Shown here: piece after piece, positions 15,330 to 23,861 of the stretch
Position numbering within the stretch: position 1 is the stretch's first letter
Layout: each line of letters begins with the position of its first letter
Assembly (NCBI GenBank): GCA_004376465.1
Contig: SOJU01000153.1
Location: 1 to 37,526, forward strand
Direction of reading: 5' to 3'
Length of the DNA: 37,526 nucleotides
Source: Anaerolineales bacterium
Lineage (GTDB): Bacteria; Chloroflexota; Anaerolineae; Anaerolineales; E44-bin32
Notes under the pieces: model-generated
Database searches by the model: none
What the model was told of the DNA's origin: nothing
What the model saw: only the letters and a program-made list of their open reading frames with translations
Made by a program: the position numbers and the translations under genes

Positions 15330-16436
15330 ATGCGCAAGACATTTAGGTATCGACTTTTCCCGACCAAGGCACAACAAACGTCGATGCAAAAATCGTTGGA
15401 CGCCTGTCGTTGGGTATACAACAAGACGCTTGAGGTTCGCCGCGATGCATGGCAGCAAAGACAAGAATCTTTGTCCCGGTACGACACAATCAGAATGTTG
15501 CCAGGCTGGAAGGCAGAGCATTCTTTGCTCAGTGATGCATACTCTCAATGTTTGCAAGAAGCCTGCACCCGTGTCGATCTGGCTTTTCAGCACTTCTTTC
15601 GCCGCGTGAAAGCAGGAGAAAAACCTGGCTATCCGCGCTTCAAAGGTGACAGGTACAAATCTTTTACATATCCGCAGAGCGGTTTCAACCTTTCGGACAA
15701 TGGTAGTCTTCGCCTTTCCAAAATCGGCAAGGTCAGGATCAAAATCCACCGACCCATCAAAGGCGAGGTCAAAGCGCTGACTATCCGGCGTGATGTCTTA
15801 GGTAACTGGTACGCCTGCTTCTCTTGTGTTGTTGAACCTCAATTCCTATCTCCCTGCCACAGGGTGATAGGTGTCGATGTAGGGCTGAGTCATTTTGCTA
15901 CGCTGTCTAGCGGTGAGCACATTCCCAATCCGCGCTTTTTCCGTCAAGATGAAAAGGCGCTTGCGAAAGCCCAAGGCTGTCTGAGCAAATGTGAGAAAGG
16001 CACGCCTGAATATCGCAAATGCAAGCGAGTTGTCCAACATATTCATCATCGTGTTGCCGGTCGCCGTCACAATTTTGCTCATCAATTGAGTAGGCGATTG
16101 GTTAATGAGTATCAAATCATCGCCATGGAGGACTTGAACATCCAGGATATGCAAAACGGCAATTGGCGCAGCATAAACAAGAGCATCGCCGATGCTGCAT
16201 GGCGTCAATTCATAGACTTCACGGCCTATAAAGCTGAGAACGCTGGTAGGCTGTCTCCGCGAATTGATCCGGGTGGCACTACGCAAGATTGTTCCGGATG
16301 CGGTGGAATTGTCCCAAAGGACTTATCTGTCCGTATTCACAATTGTCCTCACTGCGGTCTCATTCTCGACAGAGACCACAACGCCGCTATAAACATACTT
16401 GCTCGTGGGATGGCGAGCATCCGGCTCGACCGGTAG
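15330..16436 (+). CDS. tnpB: RNA-guided endonuclease TnpB, IS200/IS605 family (copy 2)
   Basis: The 368-residue protein is an intact TnpB. RuvC residues are Asp183 in GVDVGLSHFAT, Glu267 in MEDLNIQDM and Asp349 in DRDHNAAINI. The zinc ribbon has CSGC (321-324) and CPHC (339-342). It aligns with copy 1 from end to end with only small gaps but has diverged enough that the copies are not a recent duplication. The segment after the RuvC Glu reads GRLSPRIDPGGTTQDCSGC where copy 1 has GRNFVQVDSHNTTKMCSCC. ATG 15330 has no strong ribosome site (only GAG close by). It lies downstream of the mevalonate-cluster terminator and so is probably transcribed on its own. Confidence 0.93.
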   Translation: MRKTFRYRLFPTKAQQTSMQKSLDACRWVYNKTLEVRRDAWQQRQESLSRYDTIRMLPGWKAEHSLLSDAYSQCLQEACTRVDLAFQHFFRRVKAGEKPGYPRFKGDRYKSFTYPQSGFNLSDNGSLRLSKIGKVRIKIHRPIKGEVKALTIRRDVLGNWYACFSCVVEPQFLSPCHRVIGVDVGLSHFATLSSGEHIPNPRFFRQDEKALAKAQGCLSKCEKGTPEYRKCKRVVQHIHHRVAGRRHNFAHQLSRRLVNEYQIIAMEDLNIQDMQNGNWRSINKSIADAAWRQFIDFTAYKAENAGRLSPRIDPGGTTQDCSGCGGIVPKDLSVRIHNCPHCGLILDRDHNAAINILARGMASIRLDR

Positions 16437-16468
16437 AAGCCTCGCCCCTTGGGGCGGGGAGCATTCAC
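16340..16468 (+). ncRNA. Candidate omega (reRNA) guide RNA of tnpB copy 2
   Basis: The tnpB 3' end plus the right-end hairpin (GCCTCGCCCCTTGGGGCGGG) and ATTCAC form the equivalent of the TnpB guide-RNA scaffold, with the guide read from 16469 onward. The 5' limit is approximate. Confidence 0.35.
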
Positions 16469-16601
16469 GTAAAGTTGCATGGCTTTCGTTTATCCATCAA
16501 AATAAAGCATCGTAAGATGCTCTCGGTGTCGTCGGAAATGGACCACCTTCTGTCAACACATTGCTTTAAATGAGCGTAAAGGACTGGAAAAACCATTAAG
16601 A

Positions 16602-16627
16602 AAAACCCAACCCTAGATAGGGGTTTT
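16602..16627 (+). terminator. Possible terminator after IS copy 2
   Basis: AAAACCC pairs with GGGTTTT around an 11-base loop and ends in TTTT. An alternative pairing, CTAGAT with ATCTAG, overlaps it, so two structures compete. Confidence 0.45.
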
Positions 16628-16642
16628 ATCTAGCGAAGCCGC

Positions 16643-16671
16643 TTGACGCGCCCAAACACCTGTGCTACTAT
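16643..16671 (+). promoter_or_regulatory. Sigma-70 promoter of the LysM lipoprotein gene
   Basis: TTGACG (16643-16648), a 17-base spacer and TACTAT (16666-16671) preceded by TGTGC. The start codon is 59 bases downstream. Confidence 0.8.
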
Positions 16672-16729
16672 GCGCGCTTGAAGGTCATCTGAAGGTGGAT
16701 TCCCGCCCGGATCACCGCAGGAGGAGCCC

Positions 16730-17371
16730 ATGACTAACATGAGCCGAATGAGATTGACGATCGTTGTTTTAATCATCCTTACACTCGTATTAACCGCATG
16801 CACACGATCTGCCTCTACACCTCCACCGGAAACGGATGAAGGATTGCCATCAGGTGCACAATCGGAGACTCAAGCGACGATGGATGCCGTTCGCTCGGCA
16901 ATCCTCACACAAACCGCGCAGGCGCTTGGGGACCCCATCTCAACAAGTACACCCTTGCCGGTGAGCGACCCGCTCGTATCCCCGACACCGGATCCGGATC
17001 AGCCAACGGCAACTCCCGAGATACAAGTCACAACCTACGTCGTCGTATCTGGAGATTGGATTTTCAAGATCGCCCGCGAATTCAACGTGGATCCACAAGC
17101 CATCATCGACCTTAATGAAGAACTCGCTAACTCAGGCGCGCTTGTGGTCGGGATGGTGTTGAAGATCCCGGCGTCAGATAGCGCACCTCCAGCTACAGAC
17201 GATGGTACGGGGACGCCGATCGAAGGCGGAACGATTCACGTTGTGCAATCCGGGGAGTGGATCTGGTCGATCGCACGTTTGTATGGAATCGACCCGCAAG
17301 TGATCATCGATGCTAATAACCTAACATCACCAGCCACGATTTACCCGGGAGAGGAACTCATCATCCCCTAA
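16730..17371 (+). CDS. LysM-domain lipoprotein
   Basis: The 213-residue protein has a lipoprotein signal: basic start MTNMSRMR, hydrophobic core TIVVLIILTLVL and lipobox LTAC with Cys24. A Pro/Thr/Ser-rich linker (TSTPLPVSDPLVSPTPDPDQPTATP) leads to two LysM modules, YVVVSGDWIFKIAREFNVDPQAIIDLN... and IHVVQSGEWIWSIARLYGIDPQVIIDANN..., each closing with a G..L.IP motif. LysM binds glycan polymers such as peptidoglycan or chitin. The protein is predicted to be anchored outside the membrane with no enzymatic domain. GGAGGAG precedes ATG 16730. It has its own promoter and a terminator directly after it. Confidence 0.88.
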   Translation: MTNMSRMRLTIVVLIILTLVLTACTRSASTPPPETDEGLPSGAQSETQATMDAVRSAILTQTAQALGDPISTSTPLPVSDPLVSPTPDPDQPTATPEIQVTTYVVVSGDWIFKIAREFNVDPQAIIDLNEELANSGALVVGMVLKIPASDSAPPATDDGTGTPIEGGTIHVVQSGEWIWSIARLYGIDPQVIIDANNLTSPATIYPGEELIIP

Positions 17372-17394
17372 CTCCCTCCTGATCTAGGTTCCGT

Positions 17395-17424
17395 ACGGGG
17401 CGGCCATCAGGTCGCCCCGTTTTA
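17395..17424 (+). terminator. Rho-independent terminator after the LysM gene
   Basis: ACGGGGCG pairs with CGCCCCGT (8 bp, extended by GCC/GGT) and is followed by TTTTAAT. The Nudix start codon is only about 17 bases downstream, so the Nudix gene may depend on readthrough. Confidence 0.85.
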
Positions 17425-17440
17425 ATGTGGAGATACGAGC

Positions 17441-17977
17441 ATGGACTACAAGGTTCGTGAATCCCGGCGAGCTTTCGATGGCAAAGCATTCAATGTTCGC
17501 GTCGACTTGCTGGATGGGCCGGCAGGCACTGCATCCCGCGTCGACATCGTCGAACACCCTGGCGCAATCGCGCTTATACCCATCGACGAACAGGATCGAG
17601 TGTGGCTTGTCCGTCAATACCGCCACCCTGCTGGAGAAGAACTCCTCGAATTGCCTGCAGGAACATTAGAACCAGGCGAGTCTGCCGAAGCATGCGCCGC
17701 TCGTGAGAGCCGCGAAGAGATCGGCATGGCGCCAGGAGAGCTTACCCATCTCGGTGGAACCTTCCTTGCCCCCGGGTATTCAACAGAATTCCTGCACTTC
17801 TTCCTCGCTCGAGGACTAATCCCAGCCCCCCTTCCTCCAGATCCTGGTGAAGTTCTCCAACTCGAGAAGATCCCCTGGGAGAAGCTGTGGGATCTGATTG
17901 CCAATGGGGGTATCCGCGACGCTAAAACCATCGCTGGCCTTACGCTAGCCCGGCTCTGGTTGGAGAACACAGAATAA
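17441..17977 (+). CDS. Nudix hydrolase, ADP-ribose pyrophosphatase type
   Basis: The 178-residue protein carries a complete Nudix box at residues 74-96 (GTLEPGESAEACAARESREEIGM fits Gx5Ex7REUxEExGU). It also has the ADP-ribose-pyrophosphatase context VWLVRQYRHPAGEELLELPAG before it and FLAPGYSTEFLHFFLA after it. The expected reaction is ADP-ribose to AMP and ribose-5-phosphate with Mg2+, a housekeeping clean-up step in the cytoplasm. Substrate assignment rests on the surrounding residues and is not certain. ATG 17441 has GGAG about ten bases upstream. No separate promoter is visible between the LysM terminator and this gene. Confidence 0.88.
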   Translation: MDYKVRESRRAFDGKAFNVRVDLLDGPAGTASRVDIVEHPGAIALIPIDEQDRVWLVRQYRHPAGEELLELPAGTLEPGESAEACAARESREEIGMAPGELTHLGGTFLAPGYSTEFLHFFLARGLIPAPLPPDPGEVLQLEKIPWEKLWDLIANGGIRDAKTIAGLTLARLWLENTE

Positions 17978-18023
17978 GCGGTTTCTGTCACCGTCTGCCG
18001 GAATGACGCCCACAAATGCGGCC

Positions 18024-18053
18024 TGGACCGCAATAAACGGGATGTGGTATACT
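18024..18053 (+). promoter_or_regulatory. Promoter of rplS
   Basis: TGGACC (18024-18029), an 18-base spacer and TATACT (18048-18053) lie 65 bases before the start codon. Confidence 0.6.
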
Positions 18054-18118
18054 TTCGTTTCCGCCGCCCAGCTTGAACGGGCGGTCGGTCATGTGTAAAA
18101 GCTAAGTATGAAGGATGG

Positions 18119-18475
18119 ATGAAAGCGATGAGTGACCTGATAAAGGCTGTCGAGGCGCCTGAAAACACAAACTTACCTGAATTGAACCCTGGAGATTCTG
18201 TTTCAGTCCATTTCCGCATTCGGGAGGGGGAACGTGAGCGGGTTCAGGAGTTTAAAGGTGTTGTGATCCGTATCCGCAAGGGAGGAAATAACGCCAATAT
18301 CACGGTCCGCCGGACAGCCTCTCATGGAATAGGCGTAGAACGGACCTTCCCTCTGCGCTCACCCCGAATCGATAAAATTGAAATTCAGCGTCGGGCGCAT
18401 GTTCGCAGATCGAAACTTTACTATTTGCGAGATCGCACCGGAAAACGTGCTCGATTGAAAGAGAAACGTCACTAA
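18119..18475 (+). CDS. rplS: Large ribosomal subunit protein bL19
   Basis: The 118-residue protein matches bL19 through its whole core: [27 protein letters not shown], the basic [11 protein letters not shown] segment, [44 protein letters not shown]. It sits at the 30S-50S interface near bridge B8. The N-terminus carries about 15 residues before the conserved core ([16 protein letters not shown]). ATG 18119 follows GAAGGA closely, and an in-frame ATG at 18128 is an alternative start. It is monocistronic, with its own promoter and a strong terminator 14 bases after the stop. In many bacteria rplS lies beside trmD and rimM, but that neighbourhood is absent here. Confidence 0.96.
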   Translation: MKAMSDLIKAVEAPENTNLPELNPGDSVSVHFRIREGERERVQEFKGVVIRIRKGGNNANITVRRTASHGIGVERTFPLRSPRIDKIEIQRRAHVRRSKLYYLRDRTGKRARLKEKRH

Positions 18476-18488
18476 ACGCTTATAAGAG

Positions 18489-18514
18489 AGTGCAGTGAAA
18501 ACTGCACTTTTTTT
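18489..18514 (+). terminator. Rho-independent terminator after rplS
   Basis: AGTGCAGT / ACTGCACT stem with a GAAA tetraloop is followed by TTTTTTT. Confidence 0.93.
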
Positions 18515-18679
18515 ATTCCCACGCTGCGGAGTGCTTCTAGCAGGTTTTGCTCTCTTAAGCTCACCTCACCTGCGCTCTGTCGTAATTTCCTCAAACTCGT
18601 ATCCAAAACTGCACATTCATTCAGCCCCGTGGATAGCTTTTCCTCCATACTTAAGCAATTGGCTTGAATCAGGATACGT

Positions 18680-18685
18680 TATACT
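18680..18685 (+). promoter_or_regulatory. Possible -10 element of murI
   Basis: TATACT at 18680-18685 lies about 80 bases before the preferred start. No convincing -35 is present (ATTGGC 16 bases upstream is weak). Confidence 0.35.
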
Positions 18686-18761
18686 GAGACGAGAAGCCTG
18701 CGGTTAAACTATGGCTGAACAGGAAATCCACCGTGATGCCCTCCAACCGGGAAGCAGCTCA

Positions 18762-19583
18762 ATGAACAACCAACCCATCGGTATCTTCGATTCTGGTGTC
18801 GGCGGTTTGTCGATCTTGCGTGAAATCCGGAACCTGCTGCCGCATGAGGATCTGCATTATTTCGCGGATCAGGCACATGTTCCCTACGGAGCGCGTTCTC
18901 TTGAAGAAGTTCGGAGCTATTGCGAAGAAATAACATCTTTCCTGCTCGGCCAAGGCGCTAAACTCATCGTAGTCGCCTGTAACACAGCGTCAGCCGCGAG
19001 CTTATACTACCTTCGAAATCACTTTCCGGATCTGCTCTTTGTCGGCATGGAACCCGCTGTAAAGCCCGCCGCGGAATTAACACTTAATGGCGTTGTGGGG
19101 GTATTAGCCACTCCAGCGACGTTTCAGGGGGAACTTTTCGCCTCAGTTGTGGAACGATTTGCAGAAGATGTTACCGTTCTCCCACAAACGATCCCCGATC
19201 TAGTAGAACGGATTGAAGCCGGCGAGATAGACACTCCAGAGACCCGGAGTATTTTGAGCCGCGCCATCCAACCTTTACTGGATTCGGGCGCCGACACCCT
19301 GGTGTTGGGCTGTACACATTATCCCTTCATCATCCCTATCTTGCAGGAGCTTGCAGGCGAAGGTGTAAAGGTGATCAACCCCTCCCCTGCCATCGCGCGT
19401 CAGGCCCTCCGACTCCTAACCAGCAACAATCTCCTCGCCTCGAAAAACGAGGCGGGTGAAGTGGTGTGCTACACAAGCTCTGACCCCCGGTCTCTAACCA
19501 CAATGCTGCCGCTCGTAGATCTTGCATCAGCAAAAATCCTTCGGGTGGAGTGGCTCGGGAATTCCATCAGCATCATCGATTGA
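18762..19583 (+). CDS. murI: Glutamate racemase
   Basis: The 273-residue enzyme converts L-glutamate to D-glutamate for peptidoglycan. The signature PIGIFDSGVGGLSIL opens the protein (Asp10). The two catalytic cysteines are Cys73 in VACNTASA and Cys184 in LGCTHYP, and PYGARS completes the family pattern. I prefer ATG 18762 over the ORF-track ATG 18711: GGAAG is about seven bases before it, and family members start only a few residues before PIGIFDSG, whereas the upstream 17 codons are polar and have no ribosome site. The preceding 18515-18700 stretch has no gene. Confidence 0.93.
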   Translation: MNNQPIGIFDSGVGGLSILREIRNLLPHEDLHYFADQAHVPYGARSLEEVRSYCEEITSFLLGQGAKLIVVACNTASAASLYYLRNHFPDLLFVGMEPAVKPAAELTLNGVVGVLATPATFQGELFASVVERFAEDVTVLPQTIPDLVERIEAGEIDTPETRSILSRAIQPLLDSGADTLVLGCTHYPFIIPILQELAGEGVKVINPSPAIARQALRLLTSNNLLASKNEAGEVVCYTSSDPRSLTTMLPLVDLASAKILRVEWLGNSISIID

Positions 19584-19957
19584 TCGCTTACTGATCCTCG
19601 CACTTTGTTTGACACGCATCTGTAAGTTCTGCTACCGGTCGCAATGACAAGGAGGGCTTTACACCACCAAATGTCATTTCAAACCCTTCAATTTCACTCC
19701 CCACCCCCTTTGGTCGGGGACTTCGCCCCCCACGGAACGGGGGATTTCGTAGGCTAAACTCCGTGAGCATCTCGTTCTTTGAACAGAATTCTGCTCCTTG
19801 CCGTGAACGAGATTCTTCGTCGCTATGCTCCTAAGAATGACATTGGCCAGGAACCTGTCATATAGAGTTATGCGAGAAATCCTTAGGATGATTCTCTTGA
19901 GAGTTCCATCAGCGGGAACGAGCTCCAACCCCTTGCGTGATGAGATCCACGCGTAAA

Positions 19958-19986
19958 CCTCCCGCAGGTTTTAAACCTGCGGGAGG
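19958..19986. repeat. Perfect palindrome CCTCCCGCAGGTTT, copy 1
   Basis: CCTCCCGCAGGTTT, a central T and AAACCTGCGGGAGG form a 29-base exact palindrome. A near copy occurs at 26345-26377, so it is a dispersed element. It could fold in RNA as a terminator-like stem but has no T tract. Confidence 0.75.
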
Positions 19987-20012
19987 ATGGGGGGAACAGG
20001 TTGCATGAGCAT

Positions 20013-20039
20013 GTCGGGGCGACACACGGGTCGACCCCT
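20013..20039. terminator. Imperfect hairpin downstream of gyrA
   Basis: GTCGGGGCGAC and GTCGACCCC pair with one mismatch around ACACGG. It lies 25-50 bases beyond the minus-strand gyrA stop. It lacks a T tract and could be a dispersed repeat rather than a terminator. Confidence 0.3.
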
Positions 20040-20063
20040 ACAATTTACATATGCTGTGGATCG

Positions 20064-22535
20064 TTACTCTTCTACGCCTGCTTGCTTGAGCTCTTTGGCT
20101 GAAATGATGGCGACGGCGCCGACCGTCTCGCCTTTCTTCAGGTTAACAACGCGCACACCCATTGTCGATCGGCTGGCGCGCTTGATCTGCCCCATCTTGG
20201 TCCGCAGTACGATGCCGCCGCTGGAGATGATCGTTAAATCATCATCATCGTTCACAACTCGTGCCGCCGCGATCTTGCCTGTGACGGAGCGTTTCTTGCG
20301 ATCGATTGTGACGACACCCAACCCTCCACGGTTCTGATTCTTATACTCACTCACTGGCGTTCGCTTCCCTAACCCCTTAACGGTCACAACGAGCAGGTCT
20401 TCACCCTGGCTGACGACATTCATCCCTGCCACTGCATCCCTCTTCCGCAATCGGATCGCTCTAACCCCCATCGCCGGTCGACCCATGGACCGGACTTGAG
20501 TTTCGTGGAAACGCAGCGCTTGCCCCCCCTCCGTTACGAGTATGATTTCATCATCGCCGCTTGTCAGGCGAACCCAACCGAGCACATCTTTCTTCTCAAG
20601 GCCGATAGCAATTAATCCAGAAGGTCGTACGGAAGCGAATTTTGATAATTCGACTCGCTTCATCTTCCCTTTCTTTGTCGCCATCGAACAAAAACTTGCT
20701 GCCTTAAAATCCGGCACGACGACTGCCGCGGTGATATTCTCCTCTGCATCCAACGCGAGGATATTCACCATGGGAATACCACGGGCGGTCCTGTCGGCAT
20801 CCGGAATCTGGTAGGCTTTCTCGGAATAGACCTTCCCGCGGTCGGAGAAGAAGAGGACCGTATCGAGCGTCCTGGCAGGGATCAACATAAGGACCTCGTC
20901 CTCTTCCTTGATTGAATGCCCCTGGACACCTCGCCCCCCCCGGCCTTGCTGGCGATATGTTTTGGCGAGTACGCGCTTGACGTAACCGCGTTGGGTGATG
21001 CTGATCAGAACAGCTTCGTCTGCAACCAGATCCTCCTCGCTTAAGTCGCCAGTGGCTTCCGCAGCGATGTGAGTGCGGCGAGGGTCTCCGAATTTTTCCG
21101 CAAGTTCGGTTAGGTCTTCCTTGATGAGCCCCAAGATCTTCTTTGGATGCGCGAGCAGATCCTCGAGATATTTAATGAGCTTCTGAATTTCCTTATGTTC
21201 TTGTTTAATTTTCTTCTGCTCGAGCGCAGCCAGACGTCGAAGCTGCAAGTCGAGGATCGCCTGAGCTTGGACATCGCTAAGTTTAAATCGCTCCATCAGG
21301 TTTGCTTTTGCTTTTTCCGCATCTGGTGATTTCTTGATCGTTTCGATCACCTCATCTAACTTTGCTAATGCGGTCAACAACCCTTTCAGGATATGCGCTC
21401 GAGCGCGCGCCTTATCAAGGTTAAATTCGGAGCGGCGGGTGATGACTACACGCCGGTGTTCAATATATGCAACCAGAGCCCGTTTCAAAGAAAGCAAACG
21501 CGGCTCGTTTTCGATCAATGCCAAGAGCTGTACACCGAACGTAGTCTGGAGCGTCGTAAATTTGTAAAGCTGATTGAGAACTTTCTTCGGTTGAGCACCC
21601 CGCTTCAGTTCTATGACGATGCTCAAACCGCGCCGGTCTGACTCATCTCGTAAATCTGAAATACCCCCGATTCGGCCTCCCCGAACCAACGCGGCAATGC
21701 GTTCGATCATTACGGTTTTATTAACTTGGTAGGGGATCTCGGTAACCACGATACGGTGGCGGTTGGTTCCCATCTCCTCAATGTGCGCCGCGCCCCGAAC
21801 TACGATCCGGCCCCTTCCAGTGCTGTACGCCTGCTTGATCCCCTCATTCCCGACAATAATTCCGCCGGTTGGGAAATCCGGGCCAGGGACGAAGGACATC
21901 AGCTCATCGATGGGGATGTCCTCGACCCGATCATAGTTGTCCAACATATAGTTGAGGGCTTGAACCAGCTCCCCGAGATTGTGGGGCGGTATATTTGTCG
22001 CCATACCTACCGCAATGCCCGAGGCTCCATTCAGGAGCAAATTTGGCAGTCTGGCCGGCAGGACAGTTGGCTCCTGCAATGAGGAGTCAAAGTTATCGGC
22101 GAAATCGACAGTTCCTTTATCAATGTCGACCAATAGCTCCGCAGCCATTGGCCCCGTCCTGGCCTCCGTATAACGCATCGCTGCGGGGGGATCGCCGTCT
22201 ATCGAGCCGAAGTTCCCTTGGCCATCAACCAGCATGTAGCGCATGGAAAAATCCTGCGCCATACGAGCCATAGCCTCGTAGATGGAAGAATCGCCATGCG
22301 GGTGGAACTTCCCCATAACCTCTCCCACGATCCGGGCCGATTTACGATAGGCGGAGTTCGGGCGAATGCCCATTTCATGCATAGCGTAAAGGATCCGTCG
22401 ATGGACGGGTTTTAATCCATCCCGTGCATCGGGCAATGCGCGCGCTACGATCACACTCATAGCGTAATCCAGATACGCGCCGCGCATTTGATCGTCGATA
22501 TCAACCTGATGAACGGTGCCAATTTCCATAATCAC
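20064..22535 (-). CDS. gyrA: DNA gyrase subunit A
   Basis: The 823-residue protein is a type IIA topoisomerase A subunit. It has the winged-helix domain with the quinolone-pocket segment [11 protein letters not shown] and the catalytic Tyr122 in [10 protein letters not shown] coiled-coil arm follows, then six beta-pinwheel repeats beginning near residue 500. The GyrA box appears as QGRGGRG, which favours gyrase over topoisomerase IV. Gyrase cuts both strands and introduces negative supercoils with GyrB, which is not in the window. Residue 83 (E. coli Ser83 equivalent) is Ser within DSSIYEA and gives no sign of quinolone resistance. ATG 22535 and an in-frame ATG two codons later are both possible starts. 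Confidence 0.95.
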   Translation of the reverse strand: MIMEIGTVHQVDIDDQMRGAYLDYAMSVIVARALPDARDGLKPVHRRILYAMHEMGIRPNSAYRKSARIVGEVMGKFHPHGDSSIYEAMARMAQDFSMRYMLVDGQGNFGSIDGDPPAAMRYTEARTGPMAAELLVDIDKGTVDFADNFDSSLQEPTVLPARLPNLLLNGASGIAVGMATNIPPHNLGELVQALNYMLDNYDRVEDIPIDELMSFVPGPDFPTGGIIVGNEGIKQAYSTGRGRIVVRGAAHIEEMGTNRHRIVVTEIPYQVNKTVMIERIAALVRGGRIGGISDLRDESDRRGLSIVIELKRGAQPKKVLNQLYKFTTLQTTFGVQLLALIENEPRLLSLKRALVAYIEHRRVVITRRSEFNLDKARARAHILKGLLTALAKLDEVIETIKKSPDAEKAKANLMERFKLSDVQAQAILDLQLRRLAALEQKKIKQEHKEIQKLIKYLEDLLAHPKKILGLIKEDLTELAEKFGDPRRTHIAAEATGDLSEEDLVADEAVLISITQRGYVKRVLAKTYRQQGRGGRGVQGHSIKEEDEVLMLIPARTLDTVLFFSDRGKVYSEKAYQIPDADRTARGIPMVNILALDAEENITAAVVVPDFKAASFCSMATKKGKMKRVELSKFASVRPSGLIAIGLEKKDVLGWVRLTSGDDEIILVTEGGQALRFHETQVRSMGRPAMGVRAIRLRKRDAVAGMNVVSQGEDLLVVTVKGLGKRTPVSEYKNQNRGGLGVVTIDRKKRSVTGKIAAARVVNDDDDLTIISSGGIVLRTKMGQIKRASRSTMGVRVVNLKKGETVGAVAIISAKELKQAGVEE

Positions 22536-22564
22536 TCACACTTTTTGAATAGAATCTATCGAAA

Positions 22565-22581
22565 ACCCGCCGGCGGCGGGT
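22565..22581. repeat. GC-rich hairpin in the gyrA leader
   Basis: ACCCGCC-GGC-GGCGGGT is a 7-bp stem 30 bases before the gyrA start, between the candidate -10 at 22591 and the coding region, so it would be in the 5' leader of gyrA. Confidence 0.5.
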
Positions 22582-22590
22582 CGCTACAGT

Positions 22591-22596
22591 ATTATA
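22591..22596 (-). promoter_or_regulatory. Candidate -10 box of gyrA
   Basis: On the minus strand TATAAT (22596-22591) stands 56 bases before gyrA. The -35 position is poor. The rest of the 22536-22846 gap shows no gene. Confidence 0.4.
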
Positions 22597-22846
22597 CCTC
22601 GCCAGGTCATCAAAGGGTATCCGGATAGTCTCCCCAGATACCCCAAAAAGGCATCTCTGTTGCTCCCCACGCATGCTTCTGCCCTTTCTATGACATACCC
22701 CAACTATTACGAATTCCACTGCCGCAGACGCCGTAATACGCACCTGGAAACATCTTAAAACATGGCTTGAACAAGCCCAACGATTAATTGCCGGCAGGTT
22801 CACCGGAATTGAGTTGATGTTTGATTTACAAGTAATTTGGATCGAA

Positions 22847-23644
22847 TCAGGGGATGGGAGAGAGGATTACCTGGATTTCAATTAACTCTGGGTCCAGAGG
22901 GAGCAGGTGAGACAGTAATACTGCGAGCTGCGCCTCATGAATCGAAACGTTTGCGTGATCTGGCAACAAGGCAAGGAGAAGATCCAAGTCGGGATTAGCC
23001 CCGAGTTTTTGAACCTGGGGAATTAACCCCTGGATGATATTCGCCTGCAAGCTGACCAGGCTGTCCGGGTCAGAGGCAAAAACAGTGTGGAGAGCTAGAA
23101 CTTGCTGACCCGTCAGGTGGTGATCATCCAGAGGCAAGCCGAGATCACCCTCTAGAGGCAGCCCGCCCAGGTAGTCCACCATGCTCGTGAAGGCATATTC
23201 GTCCATCACGACGACGATGTCGACTTCGACTCGCAACGCCCGTTCAATCGCTTCGAGGAACGGAGGCGCGACGACTTCATCAGGCGTCCAGGCGAAAAAT
23301 GATTCTAAGGTGACATTTGCACCTTCGACGAGATCCAAGTTCGTAGGAACCCCATAAAGGAGCACATTCTTTTCAGGAGGCTGAACTGTGAGAAGCCAGA
23401 TTGCCACGAGTTCGGGATCAGGTCGATCGAAACGATCGATGCCCAGTATGAGAACCGTCGTCTTAGATGAGCGCTCCGGGTTTAGCAGAGGCGCTAAACC
23501 GCCCTCGGGGAAAAACCGAATAATGGAGCTTAACGGGGACGCCGTGGTCTGCTCGCCAAGGAGAACCGTCCCGAGGCCGATGCAGAAACATAACGAAACG
23601 AAGATGAGGATGATCGCAGATCTCGACTTCATCGCCCGATCCAT
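22847..23644 (-). CDS. Divergent LytR-CpsA-Psr (LCP)-like membrane-anchored protein
   Basis: The 265-residue protein has one N-terminal membrane segment (SAIILIFVSLCFCIGLGTVLL, residues 9-29). The outside domain has the LCP order: TVLILGIDRFDRPDPELVAIWLLTVQPPEKNVLLYGVP..., then VDIVVVMDEYAFTSMVDYLGGLPLEGD. LCP proteins transfer cell-wall polymers to peptidoglycan from lipid carriers. In active members an IPRDT motif supplies catalytic arginines; here the equivalent is GVPTNLDL, so the Arg-Asp pair is missing. Function may therefore differ, and the assignment to LCP is by fold pattern only. Start ATG 23644 or the in-frame ATG four codons on. Confidence 0.65.
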   Translation of the reverse strand: MDRAMKSRSAIILIFVSLCFCIGLGTVLLGEQTTASPLSSIIRFFPEGGLAPLLNPERSSKTTVLILGIDRFDRPDPELVAIWLLTVQPPEKNVLLYGVPTNLDLVEGANVTLESFFAWTPDEVVAPPFLEAIERALRVEVDIVVVMDEYAFTSMVDYLGGLPLEGDLGLPLDDHHLTGQQVLALHTVFASDPDSLVSLQANIIQGLIPQVQKLGANPDLDLLLALLPDHANVSIHEAQLAVLLSHLLPLDPELIEIQVILSPIP

Positions 23645-23712
23645 AACTCCATAAACGAAAACACGGACAAGCGGGGCTCGTTACCCATACTAATCAAGTT
23701 ACCGCTGTAATC

Positions 23713-23741
23713 ATTATACATACCACATCCAGCTAAGTGAA
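23713..23741 (-). promoter_or_regulatory. Putative promoter of the LCP-like gene
   Basis: On the minus strand TTCACT (23741-23736), 17 bases and a perfect TATAAT (23718-23713). Confidence 0.5.
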
Positions 23742-23861
23742 TAAGAAATTGGGCCAATCCCATTTTACCTCCCCGATATACGGTCGCCACTCATCCTCGG
23801 AATTGACTTCCATTTCCATTGATGCTAAAACCAGCGTCATATTCGCCATCTGGAGGAAAAG

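Larger units (their letters stand above)
15239..16468 (+). mobile_element. TnpB-only IS200/IS605-family element, copy 2
   Basis: About 1.23 kb from the left-end motif TGAGACACC (15239) to the right-end ATTCAC (16463-16468). The right end has the stem CCTCGCCCC-TT-GGGGCGGGG directly after the tnpB stop, matching the layout of copy 1 (TAGAAGCC, hairpin, GGGGAG(C/T)ATTCAC). No tnpA is visible. Orientation is opposite to copy 1, so the left ends of the two elements face each other across the thiolase-like and DUF35 genes. Confidence 0.7.
19584..20063. repeat. Intergenic stretch with decayed repeats and hairpins between murI and gyrA
   Basis: The 480-base gap has no credible ORF. It holds GGTCGGGGACTTCGCCCC...GGGGGATTTCG inverted patches at about 19712-19750, two copies of an AATGACA(A/T)-type tract, the perfect palindrome at 19958-19986 and an imperfect stem GTCGGGGCGAC...GTCGACCCC at 20013-20038 just beyond the gyrA stop. 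Parts resemble the tract at 31440-31660 (CTACCGGTCGC occurs in both), suggesting a dispersed, decaying intergenic repeat family. Confidence 0.55.

Noticed and set aside
12205-16468. tnpA (Y1 transposase) partner of the tnpB elements
   Set aside because: No short HUH-type ORF lies within or beside either element.
18495-18707. 70-residue ORF after rplS
   Set aside because: Its start lies inside the rplS terminator stem, and the translation shows no known motif and overlaps the murI promoter area.
20542-20814. ORFs opposite gyrA
   Set aside because: All are antisense shadows of gyrA. None has a ribosome site or domain.
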